Shown here: one piece after another, positions 27,811 to 36,868 of the stretch | Position numbering within the stretch: position 1 is the first letter of the stretch | Layout: every line of letters begins with the position of its first letter | Source: Hyphomicrobium sp. | GTDB taxonomy: Bacteria > Pseudomonadota > Alphaproteobacteria > Rhizobiales > Hyphomicrobiaceae | DNA: 52,873 nucleotides | Assembly (NCBI GenBank): GCA_030148425.1 | Contig: JASBTM010000005.1 | Location: forward strand, 343,671 to 396,543 | Direction of reading: 5' to 3' | The notes under the pieces: generated by a model | What the model was told of the DNA's origin: nothing | Seen by the model: the letters and a program-made list of their open reading frames with translations, nothing else | Database searches by the model: none | Program-made: the position numbers and the translations under genes

Positions 27811-27991
27811 GCTCTGCACACCGCACAATATAACCGCACTCGTTCCGGCGGCCGGCTCCTGCTATATCGCGAGGGCCGCCGTGTGGTTGCAACCACGCAG
27901 CGAAACAGCACATGACATGACTACGTGCCGACGCCGCGCCCTTGCGGCCCGGCAACCAGATCACACGCTCCAACAGACGCCCAGGTATTTT

Positions 27992-28246
27992 ATGACCCAG
28001 AAAATCGAACAAGGCTTCATGGCATTTCTCGTCGACGGCAAGGACGGGATCGGCGCTGTCCGCGAGGTCACGCCGACGTCGCTCACGCTCTATATCGAGA
28101 ACGCAGGCGAATTCGCGGTGCCGCTTTCGGCGGTGAAAGACGTCCATTCGCAGAAAGTGCTTTTGAAGCCCGAGCTTCTCGATAAGCGCCTGCTGAAAGC
28201 CATCGGCCACGTCCACGACAGCGAGGATCCCAATCTCGTCGGATAA
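27992..28246 (+). CDS. Small conserved-looking protein, PRC-barrel-like
   Basis: An 84-residue acidic cytoplasmic protein without signal or membrane segment. Its short beta-rich pattern (VDGKDGIGAVREVTPTSL, then LYIENAGEFAVPLSAV, then VHSQKVLL) resembles PRC-barrel or DUF2171-type small proteins, but I cannot name the family. The frame is open from 27881, yet the first 37 codons are Arg/Pro-rich noise; the ATG at 27992 starts a regular protein. A strong terminator follows 30 bases after the stop. Confidence 0.68.
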   Translation: MTQKIEQGFMAFLVDGKDGIGAVREVTPTSLTLYIENAGEFAVPLSAVKDVHSQKVLLKPELLDKRLLKAIGHVHDSEDPNLVG

Positions 28247-28276
28247 CAGACGCATTGGCGCGCTTAGTGAAACGGA

Positions 28277-28308
28277 AAACGGCTCCGCAAAGTGCTGCGG
28301 AGCCGTTT
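28277..28308. terminator. Bidirectional intrinsic terminator between convergent genes
   Basis: A perfect 13-bp stem (arms 28277-28289 and 28296-28308) with a six-base loop and T-rich flanks on both strands. It lies between the 84-residue protein gene (plus) and hppA (minus) and can end both transcripts. Confidence 0.9.
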
Positions 28309-28328
28309 CCTTTTGTGCCGTCCGTTTC

Positions 28329-30485
28329 TTACAGGTGCGCGAGAACCGCGAGCAGCAATAGCGCGACGATGTTCGTGATCTTGATCGCGGGATTCACGGC
28401 CGGTCCGGCCGTATCCTTGTAGGGATCGCCGACCGTGTCTCCGGTCACGGACGCCTTGTGTGCTTCCGATCCCTTCATATGCTTGACACCGTCCTTATCG
28501 ACGAAACCGTCTTCGAAGCTCTTCTTCGCATTGTCCCATGCGCCGCCGCCGGACGTCATTGAGATGGCGACGAAGATGCCGGTGACGATCACGCCGAGCA
28601 ACATGGCACCGACGGCAGAGAATGCGGCGCCCTTGCCAGCGATGGCGTTGACGACGAAGAACAACACGATCGGCGATAGCACTGGCAGCAGCGACGGCAC
28701 GATCATTTCCTTGATCGCGGCGCGCGTCAGCAGGTCGACGGCGCGGGCATAATCCGGCTTCGATGTACCCTTCATGATGCCGGGATCGCTTTTGAACTGG
28801 CGGCGAACCTCTTCAACGATCGAGCCGGCAGCTCGTCCGACCGCCGTCATCGCCAGACCTCCGAAGAGGTATGGAATGAGGCCGCCAAGCAGAAGACCGG
28901 CGACGACGTACGGGTTTTCAAGGCCGAAGTTGACCTGGACGCCCTTGAAGAACTGATAGCCGGTTGCGCCCGCCTTGTTCGCTTCATCAATGAAGTGATG
29001 AAGGTCGTAGTTGTAAGCGGCGAACAGCACGAGAGCGCCGAGACCCGCCGAGCCGATGGCATAGCCCTTGGTGACGGCTTTCGTCGTATTGCCGACGGCG
29101 TCGAGCGCGTCGGTCGAGCGGCGAACTTCCTTGGGCAATCCGGCCATTTCCGCGATGCCGCCGGCGTTGTCTGTTACGGGACCGAACGCGTCGAGCGCGA
29201 CGATCATGCCGGCGAGGCCGAGCATCGTCGTCGTCGCAATCGCCGTGCCGAACAGGCCGCCGAGCTGATACGTCGCGATGATCGCTGCGACAATGGCAAG
29301 GGTCGGCAACGCGCAGGCTTCGAGCGAAACGGCAAGGCCCTGGATGACGTTCGTGCCGTGCCCGGTGACGGAGGCTTGGCTAATCGAGCGGACCGGACGA
29401 TAGCCGATGCCTGTGTAGTATTCGGTGATCCAGACGATCAAGCCCGTCAGGACGAGACCGACGATCCCGCATAGGAACAGGTTTTGACCGGTGATCGTCT
29501 GGCCCGCGGCGGTTCCGATTTCCCCGAAGCCGCCGAGCACGTATTGCGTCGCCGCGTAGAGGCCGAGCACGGAAAGTACTGCGGATGCGATCACGCCGCG
29601 ATAAAGGGCGCCCATGATCGAGCCGTTCGCTCCGAGTTTCACGAAAAACGTGCCGATGATCGACGTCACGATGCAGGCGGCACAAATCGCCAGCGGATAG
29701 AGAATGATCGCGGAGAGGTTCGGCTGACCCGCAAAGAAGATCGCCGCAAGCACCATCGTCGCAACGACAGTGACGGCATAGGTTTCAAAGAGGTCCGCCG
29801 CCATGCCCGCGCAGTCGCCGACGTTATCGCCGACGTTATCGGCAATGGTCGCGGGATTGCGCGGATCATCTTCCGGAATACCGGCCTCGACCTTGCCCAC
29901 GAGATCGCCGCCGACATCAGCGCCCTTCGTGAAAATGCCGCCGCCGAGACGCGCGAAGATCGAGATCAGCGACGCTCCGAAGCCGAGCGAAACTAGCGCA
30001 TCGACGACCTCGCGTCCGCCCGGCTCCTTGCCGAGACCGACCGTCAGCACGGTGTAATAGCCAGCGACGCCGAGCAGCGCCAAGCCAGCAACCAAAAGGC
30101 CGGTGATGGCACCGGCCTTGAAAGCTATGTCCAGACCTTTGCCGAGCGAAACAGTTGCCGCTTGGGCGGTCCGAACATTCGCCCTGACCGACACGTTCAT
30201 TCCGATGAAGCCCGCCAATCCCGACAGCACCGCGCCGATCAGGAAGCCGAACGCCTGCAACGGTCCGAGAAGCAGCCACGCGAGAACAAAAATCACGGCG
30301 CCAACGATGCCGATCGTTCGGTATTGCCTGCTCAGGTAAGCTTGCGCGCCCTCACGGACGGCGGCGGCAATCTCCTGCATCCGGGAGGTGCCTTGATCGG
30401 CATTGAGAACGGCCTTCGCCGTAATGAACGCATAGAGGATCGATAGCGCCCCGCAGGCGATGATCCCCCAGAGGATGTTGGTCAT
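28329..30485 (-). CDS. hppA: Membrane-bound H+-translocating pyrophosphatase
   Basis: A 718-residue integral membrane pyrophosphatase with about 16 helices. It couples PPi hydrolysis to proton export from the cytoplasm. Catalytic loops are intact: [20 protein letters not shown] and [19 protein letters not shown], and [16 protein letters not shown] (split across about residues 180-240 and 440-460). Lys469 in GNTTKA, where K+-dependent enzymes carry Ala, marks the K+-independent H+-pumping type. It is monocistronic, between a terminator and a 280-base gap. Confidence 0.97.
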   Translation of the reverse strand: MTNILWGIIACGALSILYAFITAKAVLNADQGTSRMQEIAAAVREGAQAYLSRQYRTIGIVGAVIFVLAWLLLGPLQAFGFLIGAVLSGLAGFIGMNVSVRANVRTAQAATVSLGKGLDIAFKAGAITGLLVAGLALLGVAGYYTVLTVGLGKEPGGREVVDALVSLGFGASLISIFARLGGGIFTKGADVGGDLVGKVEAGIPEDDPRNPATIADNVGDNVGDCAGMAADLFETYAVTVVATMVLAAIFFAGQPNLSAIILYPLAICAACIVTSIIGTFFVKLGANGSIMGALYRGVIASAVLSVLGLYAATQYVLGGFGEIGTAAGQTITGQNLFLCGIVGLVLTGLIVWITEYYTGIGYRPVRSISQASVTGHGTNVIQGLAVSLEACALPTLAIVAAIIATYQLGGLFGTAIATTTMLGLAGMIVALDAFGPVTDNAGGIAEMAGLPKEVRRSTDALDAVGNTTKAVTKGYAIGSAGLGALVLFAAYNYDLHHFIDEANKAGATGYQFFKGVQVNFGLENPYVVAGLLLGGLIPYLFGGLAMTAVGRAAGSIVEEVRRQFKSDPGIMKGTSKPDYARAVDLLTRAAIKEMIVPSLLPVLSPIVLFFVVNAIAGKGAAFSAVGAMLLGVIVTGIFVAISMTSGGGAWDNAKKSFEDGFVDKDGVKHMKGSEAHKASVTGDTVGDPYKDTAGPAVNPAIKITNIVALLLLAVLAHL

Positions 30486-30688
30486 TTTTGGTCCCTTTTG
30501 GCACGCTTCCTATCGCATCCGCTTGTTATCGGACTTGTATTGCCGGTGCTTCCGGGCGCTGCCGAAACAGCTTTCCGCCCCGGCCTTTTTTTTTGAGTTC
30601 TGCCGTATCGGCGTAGGGTGCGCGGACCATGCCAAAAGTGTCGCAGTGTTGCAACTCGCGCGACAGGCCCCTCCATAACGAAATAAAG

Positions 30689-30718
30689 CGGCCCGGGCGG
30701 GAAATACCGCACGGGCCG
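30689..30718 (-). terminator. Probable terminator after the HRGWG-repeat gene
   Basis: A 12-bp stem with one mismatch (arms 30689-30700 and 30707-30718) and a six-base loop. On the minus strand it is followed by CTTTATTTCG. It lies about 50 bases past the HRGWG-repeat gene stop and upstream of hppA. Confidence 0.65.
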
Positions 30719-30766
30719 TAGAATCGTTCTGATGAAGGTATCTTCGGGAGCTATTACGCGGAGCGC

Positions 30767-31237
30767 TTAGCGGCGCCAGTGACCCCGACCGCCCCAGCCG
30801 CGATGTCCTCCCCAGCCGCGGTGATAGCCCCAGCCGCGATTACGGTAGCCCCATCCGCGATGACGCCAACCGCGACCATACCAGCGGCGATGTCCGTAAT
30901 AATACGGACGGCCATAGTAGCCGTAGCCGCCACCATAGTAGTAGCGCGGGTAGTATCCGTAGGAGCCGTAATAGTAAGGATAGCCGTAACCGTAGTAGAT
31001 GCCAGGACCCCACCAGCGGCGGCCCCACCCGCGATGCCAACCGTGACGACGCCATCCGCGGTGATAGCCCCAGCCGCGATGACCCCAGCCACGACGCCAC
31101 CGAACCTCCGTGGCGACGCTGGACGACTTGTTCACCTGCATCTTCGTTAGGCCGGCTGCAGCGTTCGCTGACGCTGGGAGTGTTCCCGCGAAAAAGAGTC
31201 CGGCGAGAACGGACAAACACATGACGAGCTTTCGCAT
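30767..31237 (-). CDS. Exported Gly/Tyr/His/Arg-rich repeat protein
   Basis: A 156-residue protein with a Sec signal (MRKLVMCLSVLAG... ASANA) and a short spacer, then a low-complexity mature region. It has RGWG/HRGWG units at both ends and a tyrosine-glycine block (GYPYYYGSYGYYPRYYYGG) in the middle. No Cys in the mature part and no enzymatic motif. Such RGWG/YYG proteins are common and poorly understood in this order. The repeats are also visible in DNA: a 25-base unit at 30816-30840 recurs exactly at 31056-31080. I use the ATG at 31237 because it starts the signal peptide; the frame begins seven codons earlier. A wall-, metal- or surface-binding role would be a guess. Confidence 0.75.
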   Translation of the reverse strand: MRKLVMCLSVLAGLFFAGTLPASANAAAGLTKMQVNKSSSVATEVRWRRGWGHRGWGYHRGWRRHGWHRGWGRRWWGPGIYYGYGYPYYYGSYGYYPRYYYGGGYGYYGRPYYYGHRRWYGRGWRHRGWGYRNRGWGYHRGWGGHRGWGGRGHWRR

Positions 31238-31519
31238 TGGTCTCTCCACAAAGGGCATCGCCCTCGGACGTTTCTTTTTAGGCCGGACACACCCCGACCC
31301 GACAATTTGAACGCGCGCGCCTCAACCGAGGTTTCGTGGACCTTAGCGCAACGCGCGCATTTCGACCCGCCTCCGCAAAACTAAATCCCTTCGTCGTGAA
31401 CCGCTGATGAATATCCGTCTTCGTTTTTTAGACCGTGGCGGCGAGCAGAAGTCCTGCTGCGATGCGGCGCGCGCCGTGATAATTAGGCCGTGGATACACT
31501 CGATGTCGGGAGGCCGGTG

Positions 31520-32425
31520 GTGACAATCGAAGAGAGTTTGCGCGGTGCGAAAGGCCAGGAACTTGTCGCAGATCTTGCGCGAGCTTTCGGCATCGACGAG
31601 CAAAAAGCCGGCGGCGCCGTCGGATCACTCACCGACGAACTCAACGTGCGGATCCAGCGCGCCATGCTGTCTCGCGGCGGCGTCGCGGACGTCGTTTCGC
31701 TAGTGACTGCGCCCGGAGCGCAGAGCGCGCTTTCAAATCCCCAAGCGCTCGCCTCGCCCGGCGTTTTGTCGGAAGGAAACCAAATCCTCGACGTGCTCAT
31801 AGGCGATAAGCACGTCAGTCGCGGTATTGCAGCGCGAACGGCGGCGCGAAATGGTCTCGACGCCGCGACCGTTCAAAAGATGCTTCCCGTCGTTGCAAAT
31901 TTACTGATCGGCGAGTTGCAAAGGCAGTCCGGTCCGTCGATCGCGAAGGTCGCGGGGAGCATTCCTGGCTTTGGTGGCGCCGGAGGAAGTCCGTTGCCGC
32001 TGCCGGGAGATATTTTCTCGCCGCCGGCTAGGACGAGCGACGATGCGGCTCCTGACGATCAAACGCAGTACGCACCGCCACAGCGCACCGAGCGCGGACC
32101 GATCGACGCCGGAAGGCCGCTCCCGGTTCCGGGCGACAACATACCGGGGCTTGGGCGCCAAAATCGTGCGCCGCAGCCCGGACCGGACTCCGACCCCGAT
32201 CAGGACGACAATCCCTACAGCCGGTTGCCCGACATCGTTCGCCGCGGGGGACAACAGGTGCCCGGGCCGGACGGCGGATCGCTTGAAAACATCATCCGCT
32301 CTATTCTCGGCAACCTTCTCGGATCGAACAGCGGCGTCGTCGGCACGATGATCAAGCTGTTTCTTGTCCGCTGGATCGTATCGCTTATTCGAAGCTTGCT
32401 GAGCGGAGCGTTTCGCGGCCGATAG
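31520..32425 (+). CDS. DUF937-domain protein
   Basis: A 301-residue cytoplasmic or membrane-associated protein. The DUF937 part (about 1-150) has the LARAFGIDEQKAGGAVGSL and ARNGLDAATVQKMLPVVANLL type repeats of that helical family. A Pro/Gly/Asp-rich linker (about 160-250) follows, and the C-terminus ends in a hydrophobic segment with Arg (KLFLVRWIVSLIRSLLSG). The function is unknown. I place the start at GTG 31520, six bases after GGGAGG; a GTG at 31490 would add ten residues. Convergent with the next gene across a terminator. Confidence 0.75.
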   Translation: MTIEESLRGAKGQELVADLARAFGIDEQKAGGAVGSLTDELNVRIQRAMLSRGGVADVVSLVTAPGAQSALSNPQALASPGVLSEGNQILDVLIGDKHVSRGIAARTAARNGLDAATVQKMLPVVANLLIGELQRQSGPSIAKVAGSIPGFGGAGGSPLPLPGDIFSPPARTSDDAAPDDQTQYAPPQRTERGPIDAGRPLPVPGDNIPGLGRQNRAPQPGPDSDPDQDDNPYSRLPDIVRRGGQQVPGPDGGSLENIIRSILGNLLGSNSGVVGTMIKLFLVRWIVSLIRSLLSGAFRGR

Positions 32426-32432
32426 CGCGAGA

Positions 32433-32458
32433 AAAGGCCGCCCGGAAGGACGGCCTTT
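32433..32458. terminator. Bidirectional terminator after the DUF937 gene
   Basis: Perfect 8-bp stem AAAGGCCG/CGGCCTTT with a ten-base loop. T-rich bases follow on both strands. It separates convergent genes. Confidence 0.75.
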
Positions 32459-32488
32459 CATTATTCAAATTCGGAAAATTTCGAGGCC

Positions 32489-32842
32489 TTAGCGGCCCTT
32501 GCGGCACGGACGAGCGTTGAGGTCACAACCCCAGCTCGATCCCGAGCCCGAGCAGCTAACCGACTTGCTAGAGGCCAAGCTCCAGCGCGCCCAATCGGAA
32601 CCGTATTCGAAGTCGGTGAAATCCGACCACGATTGAATAGCCGAGGCGAGCGCTGCCTTCTTCGAAGATTTGCCCGAGCTCGAACCGTAGTGATAGTGAT
32701 CGACGAAGCACGTCCTTTTTCCACTTTCGCGCTGCTGCGCGTGGATCGCGGCGACGCCCGTCTCGTCTGCCAGTGCCGGAGCTGCGAAAGCGCATACCGC
32801 GGCCGCGACAAGCGCGGGCTTCATCCATCCGAAGCGATTCAT
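32489..32842 (-). CDS. Small exported protein with a Cys-rich C-terminus
   Basis: A 117-residue protein: signal MNRFGWMKPALVAAAVCAFAAPALA (shown in parts: MNRFGWMKPAL, then a hydrophobic run ending PALA), then a mature part with four cysteines. The pattern of Lys/Ala-rich helix, AIQSW, YGSDWARWSLAS, then VSC and WGC and ARPC, is one I associate with uncharacterised exported proteins of Rhizobiales. The ending ARPCRKGR is typical of that group. No function can be given. The frame is open seven codons earlier (MASETGK), but the ATG at 32842 starts a proper signal peptide. Confidence 0.7.
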   Translation of the reverse strand: MNRFGWMKPALVAAAVCAFAAPALADETGVAAIHAQQRESGKRTCFVDHYHYGSSSGKSSKKAALASAIQSWSDFTDFEYGSDWARWSLASSKSVSCSGSGSSWGCDLNARPCRKGR

Positions 32843-33043
32843 TTTTCCCGTCTCCGAAGCCAATTCGAGGCAAGTTCCCCGGCGGCTTGTTTCGCAGATT
32901 CAGCCGCTGTTCAGATAGCTTTGTCGACAGCGCTTGAAAGAAACTCTCGGAGAGAGGCAATCAGGGCACAGATGTTGCTGCGGGTCGCGAGGCGCTTTTG
33001 CACCTCCGACACAGGTCACTCCGTACCCTGGGTTTAGTTCTAT

Positions 33044-33391
33044 CTACTTCGCTGCGACGACGGAGATTTCGACGAGCATGCGAGGATCGATGACTTTCGC
33101 TTCGACGCAGGCGCGCGCCGGAGCCCCTTCGCCGCCGAGCCACGCGCTCCAGGCTTTGTTCATGCCCTCGCGGCTACGAATGTCGCTCAGCCAAACAGTT
33201 GCCTGGACGATGTTGGCCTTGCTCGCGCCGGCCAGTGCCAGGAGGCGATCGATCTCGGCCAGGACTTCGGCTGTCTGGCCTTCGACGTCCTTGGAAAGGT
33301 CGGTGGGGATGACGCCTGCCGTGAAGACGAAGCCGTTCGCCTCGGTGACCTTGGAATAGACGGGGGACGTTTCGTAGCGCGTGACGGTCAC
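33044..33391 (-). CDS. RidA/YjgF/UK114-family protein
   Basis: A 115-residue trimeric enamine/imine deaminase family member. The active-site Arg is Arg93 (PARACVEA) and the following Glu is Glu108 (LVEISVVA), in the normal order. The motif GFVFTAGVIPTDLSK (residues 20-34) is also typical. I start at GTG 33391 after AGGAGACC with seven-base spacing; the frame is open well upstream but overlaps the neighbouring gene. RidA proteins clear reactive 2-aminoacrylate; this divergent copy may act on another imine. Confidence 0.88.
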   Translation of the reverse strand: MTVTRYETSPVYSKVTEANGFVFTAGVIPTDLSKDVEGQTAEVLAEIDRLLALAGASKANIVQATVWLSDIRSREGMNKAWSAWLGGEGAPARACVEAKVIDPRMLVEISVVAAK

Positions 33392-33417
33392 TTGAGGTCT
33401 CCTGTGCGGATTGAATT

Positions 33418-33441
33418 CGGCCGCCTCATAGCAGGCGGCCG
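33418..33441. repeat. Hairpin between the GDYXXLXY gene and ridA-like gene
   Basis: Perfect 8-bp arms CGGCCGCC (33418-33425) and GGCGGCCG (33434-33441) with an eight-base loop. It may be a weak terminator for the minus-strand pair, but no T run follows. Confidence 0.4.
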
Positions 33442-33456
33442 CCCCCGCCAGAAGCC

Positions 33457-34044
33457 TTAAAGCAGAGGTGGGTCCTCGTGCCGCTCGCCGTCGATGACCA
33501 GGCCTTTGATCGCCGCGCCACCGTCCGAGCCGACCGCAACGATGGCCTCGATCTTGTGGTCGCGAACTTTGGCTTCCAAGTCGCGGCCAGTGCCTTCCGG
33601 CACGAAGTACTGTTCGATGCCGTAGCGGACGGTGACGTTCGTCACCGCAGGATCTTGCGACTTCCAAGCGGAAAGAACGCGCCCCTTCAGCACGACCTCG
33701 CCCGGCGCGACCTTGGAGGGGTAAGTGCTTCCGGCATGCGCGACTGTCCATCCGCCTTCCGGCTTCGGGGCGAGCGTGACGAACGCGTCCGAACCGGCGA
33801 CAAAGCCGCCGTAATCGGGGTCAGACTCCGTGTCCGATTTCGTAAGCGTGCTGATGTCGTAACCGAGCGTCACGTAATCGCCGCGGAAGAGATCGCGCGG
33901 ATCGAGCGGGCGCACCGAGAGGGTTATCTCGCGTCCAGATTTCAAGAGGCGATGACGTTCGTAGACCATGCCGAAGAGCGCGGCCGACTGAAGGAACGCC
34001 ACGCCGCCGAGCAGCGGCCAGAGCCATTTGCGTTCGACAATCAT
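33457..34044 (-). CDS. GDYXXLXY-domain membrane protein
   Basis: A 195-residue protein with one N-terminal membrane helix (about 7-27) and an extracytoplasmic part carrying the naming motif GDYVTLGY (about residues 55-62) after PLDPRDLFR. Proteins of this family accompany DUF2157 membrane proteins, and here the ATG overlaps the DUF2157 stop by four bases, so the two are a coupled pair. Function unknown. Confidence 0.88.
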   Translation of the reverse strand: MIVERKWLWPLLGGVAFLQSAALFGMVYERHRLLKSGREITLSVRPLDPRDLFRGDYVTLGYDISTLTKSDTESDPDYGGFVAGSDAFVTLAPKPEGGWTVAHAGSTYPSKVAPGEVVLKGRVLSAWKSQDPAVTNVTVRYGIEQYFVPEGTGRDLEAKVRDHKIEAIVAVGSDGGAAIKGLVIDGERHEDPPLL

Positions 34045-35135
34045 GCGGCAAGCCCTCCGCTCTGGCTTTGCCGCGCTAATCTAAGTGCGGCATAGGCGAG
34101 TGCCGCCACGATGACGGCGGCGATCAGGAAGAACAGCGAGGTGCCGAGGATCGATCCGACGGTAACGCCGTAGAGGGATAGCACCTCAATCGAAAAGGCG
34201 ATGTAGGCGATCCAGAGTGCGCCGCGATTTCCTTGCGCCATCGCATACGCGATAACCGCGATCAGGAGTACGAGCGTGACGACGGCGAGCACGATGAGCC
34301 GGCCGAGCGGTGCGCTTTCAAAAAACTGCAGCACGAACAGGCCTTCGTACGCGACAGCGACGGCATACGCGAAGACCGGCGCAGCTATATGATCGAGATC
34401 GGGGCGTAATTTTTCAAGCGCGACCGCGCCGAGTGCCGCCAGAACTCCAACGATTGCGACGAGGTCGTGGCTATGGCCCGACTCCAAAAGGTAGCCGATC
34501 GAAACGATAAATAGCGACAATGCGAGCGCCGAAAGATGCAGCCCCGGCCACCAGCGCTGCCAAGCGAATGCAACCGTCACCAATCCCCAGCCGATGAGAA
34601 ACGGCCAGTGGACGTCGTTGTTTTCGGATATCTTGAGGAACGACCAGACGCAGACGAGGACCATGGTCAAGGCCAAGGTCGGATTGGAGCGCAGAGCCAC
34701 GCCCGCAACCAGCGTGCCGATCCACCAGAAAAGCACACCGTCGGCGGCGTTTCCGGCGATGTGATACATCTGGCTGATGAGCATGATGCTAGCGCCGAAC
34801 ATGCCGGAGGAAAAGAGGACACCGGCGTCCGCCAGCAGCGAATGTCCCCTCGCCTCGAGCCATCCAGCGATGCCGTATCCCGCCCAGATACACGCCAGAA
34901 GCAGGGCGAGCCGCGCTAGCCTCGGGACGTCCTCCCAGTGCGCCGCGACGAATGATATGGCCGCAAATCCGAACAACACGCTTGCGAGAATGCCCAGCGC
35001 CGAAGCGAGATTGAAGTCGCGCCCGCGGCTTTGGATGTCGGCGACGATGGCCGTGCGCCCTTCGTCGCTCAGCCAGCCTTGCGACTGCCAACGGTCCACA
35101 TCGCGCAACACACGTTTTTTATAGGGCGACCACAT
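34041..35135 (-). CDS. DUF2157 multi-spanning membrane protein
   Basis: A 364-residue protein. A cytoplasmic N-terminal region (about 1-40, DVDRWQSQGWLSDEGR) precedes ten or more hydrophobic helices. The N-terminal part with W...GWL is typical of DUF2157. It is followed at once by the GDYXXLXY partner (four-base overlap). The pair is widespread but of unknown role; a membrane complex is a fair inference. Confidence 0.88.
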   Translation of the reverse strand: MWSPYKKRVLRDVDRWQSQGWLSDEGRTAIVADIQSRGRDFNLASALGILASVLFGFAAISFVAAHWEDVPRLARLALLLACIWAGYGIAGWLEARGHSLLADAGVLFSSGMFGASIMLISQMYHIAGNAADGVLFWWIGTLVAGVALRSNPTLALTMVLVCVWSFLKISENNDVHWPFLIGWGLVTVAFAWQRWWPGLHLSALALSLFIVSIGYLLESGHSHDLVAIVGVLAALGAVALEKLRPDLDHIAAPVFAYAVAVAYEGLFVLQFFESAPLGRLIVLAVVTLVLLIAVIAYAMAQGNRGALWIAYIAFSIEVLSLYGVTVGSILGTSLFFLIAAVIVAALAYAALRLARQSQSGGLAA

Positions 35136-35331
35136 ATCGAGCCTTCAAGACGGGCATCGCTGCCCAGATGCTTGATTGAACACCACGGCGGCAAACGGTT
35201 GGCCAGAGTGCGGCCGATCCGCGATACCGGCAGATCACTCTCGCTAGCGGCGATTATCCTCAATTTCGCTAAGATCTCCGAATTTGTCACATGGTTGGTT
35301 AGCGCCCGGTTCTTGACGGTCCTTGGGTTCT

Positions 35332-35366
35332 CAATCATTCTAGTTGCGAATGATTGTCATTTGCAA
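35332..35366 (+). promoter_or_regulatory. Overlapping operator-like palindromes upstream of mntH
   Basis: Two symmetrical elements share bases. Palindrome A: TTGCGAATGA (35344-35353) and TCATTTGCAA (35357-35366) with a three-base centre, 9 of 10 pairs matching. Palindrome B: CAATCATTC (35332-35340) and GAATGATTG (35348-35356), perfect, with a seven-base spacer. A TTGACG at 35313-35318 could be the -35 box, which puts the palindromes over the -10 and start. The TGCAAATGA half site resembles Fur/Mur-type operators of alphaproteobacteria, which repress mntH and sit genes when Mn is sufficient. The identity of the regulator is inference. Confidence 0.7.
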
Positions 35367-35382
35367 GAAGGGCAATATCGCA

Positions 35383-36747
35383 GTGGACGCGCAGATCAAG
35401 TCTTCACCGGGCATCTCTGAAGAATCTGGAATCGGAACGTGGCGCCGCCCGGCTAACGAGCCTTCGCTCGCAGATGTCTTCCGCAGCGTTCGCGTCTCCG
35501 ACCATTCCACCAGCTGGCGGCGGATGGCAGCATTCTTCGGCCCGGGCTACATGGTCGCCGTCGGCTACATGGACCCGGGCAACTGGGCGACGTCCATCGC
35601 GGGCGGTTCGAAATTCGGCTACACGCTGCTGTTCGTCGCCCTCCTCTCGAACATCATGGCAATCGTGCTGCAGTCGCTTTGCGCTCGGCTCGCGATCGGC
35701 TCGGGACGCGATCTCGCGCAGGCCTGTCGCGACGGCTATCCGCAGTGGGCCGCAATTCCGCTCTGGCTGTTTGCAGAGATCGCCATCATCGCGACAGACG
35801 TCGCGGAGGTCATCGGCACCGCCATCGGTCTCAATCTGCTCTTCGGCATTCCACTCGAAATCGGCGTTCTACTCACGGCCCTTGACGTCTTCGTTGTACT
35901 GTTGCTGCAGCGGCTCGGGTTCCGCTATCTCGAAGCTTTCATCATCGCGATGCTTGGCGTCATCGCTGTCTGCTTCGCCGTGCAAATCGCGATGGCAGAT
36001 CCGGAATGGGGCGCGGTCATCCGTGGGTTCGCGCCGACGACGGAAATTTTGAAAAACCCCGAGATGCTCTATCTCGCGCTCGGCATCATCGGCGCGACGG
36101 TCATGCCGCATAACCTCTATCTGCATTCGGCCATCGTGCAGACGCGCGATTACGGCACCTCGACGGCGCAGAAACGCGAGGCGCTGAAATTCGCGACCAT
36201 CGATTCGACTGCCGCCCTTTGTCTTGCGCTGCTGATCAATGCCTCGATCCTGATCCTCGCCGCCGCTGCCTTCCATCATTCCGGAAAGACAGAAGTCGTC
36301 GAGCTTGGCGAGGCGCAATCGTTGCTGCACCCGCTACTCGGCTCGGCCATCGCGCCGACGCTGTTCGGCATCGCATTGCTTTGCTGCGGATTAAACTCCA
36401 CCGTTACCGCGACGCTCGCAGGACAAACGGTGATGGAAGGCTTCCTTCACATTCGCCTCGCGCCATGGATCCGTAGGCTGATCACGCGCTCTGTCGCGCT
36501 GCTGCCCGCGGCGGGCGTGACGCTGCTTTATGGGGAAGCCGAAACGGGCAAGCTGCTGATCCTGACGCAGGTGGTCCTGAGCCTGCAATTACCGTTCGCC
36601 GTCGTCCCGCTCGTGCAATTCACCGCCAGTCGCGGCAAACTCGGCGATCTCGTCTCGCCGCGTTGGCTGACGGCCGCCGCTGCGATCATCGCGGTTATGA
36701 TCATCGCGCTCAACGCCAAGCTCGTTTACGACTTTTTCCTCGGCTAA
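35383..36747 (+). CDS. mntH: Nramp-type divalent metal transporter (Mn2+ importer)
   Basis: A 454-residue transporter with eleven predicted helices. The metal-site motifs are intact: [12 protein letters not shown] in helix 1 (about residues 65-76) and [10 protein letters not shown] in helix 6. It imports Mn2+ (and Fe2+) with protons. The frame opens at a TTG (35344) and an ATG (35350), but both lie inside the operator-like palindrome, so they cannot easily serve as starts. I choose GTG 35383, preceded by GAAGGG at ten bases, which gives a normal N-terminus. Regulation is probably by metal through the palindromes above. Confidence 0.92.
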   Translation: MDAQIKSSPGISEESGIGTWRRPANEPSLADVFRSVRVSDHSTSWRRMAAFFGPGYMVAVGYMDPGNWATSIAGGSKFGYTLLFVALLSNIMAIVLQSLCARLAIGSGRDLAQACRDGYPQWAAIPLWLFAEIAIIATDVAEVIGTAIGLNLLFGIPLEIGVLLTALDVFVVLLLQRLGFRYLEAFIIAMLGVIAVCFAVQIAMADPEWGAVIRGFAPTTEILKNPEMLYLALGIIGATVMPHNLYLHSAIVQTRDYGTSTAQKREALKFATIDSTAALCLALLINASILILAAAAFHHSGKTEVVELGEAQSLLHPLLGSAIAPTLFGIALLCCGLNSTVTATLAGQTVMEGFLHIRLAPWIRRLITRSVALLPAAGVTLLYGEAETGKLLILTQVVLSLQLPFAVVPLVQFTASRGKLGDLVSPRWLTAAAAIIAVMIIALNAKLVYDFFLG

Positions 36748-36868
36748 GGCTCTCGATTTGCGTTGACGCGCCGGGGCGCTTAAGAAGGCTCGTCGGGCCG
36801 GCCGGTGATGCATTCGCACATCTCCCGACCCCGCGATCCAACTCCCATTCTTGAAGCGAAGAGCCGCC

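Noticed and set aside
27184..27828. Upstream extension of the CBP3-type chaperone frame to about 400 residues
   Set aside because: The added part runs antisense through bamE and has no family similarity; the ATG at 27183 gives the normal length.
30583..30596. Run of T suggesting a terminator
   Set aside because: No GC-rich stem directly precedes it on the plus strand, and no plus-strand gene ends there.
30767..31237. Regular repeats suggesting a CRISPR array
   Set aside because: The repeats are in phase with one reading frame and encode RGWG/YYG units; spacing is irregular and no cas genes are near.
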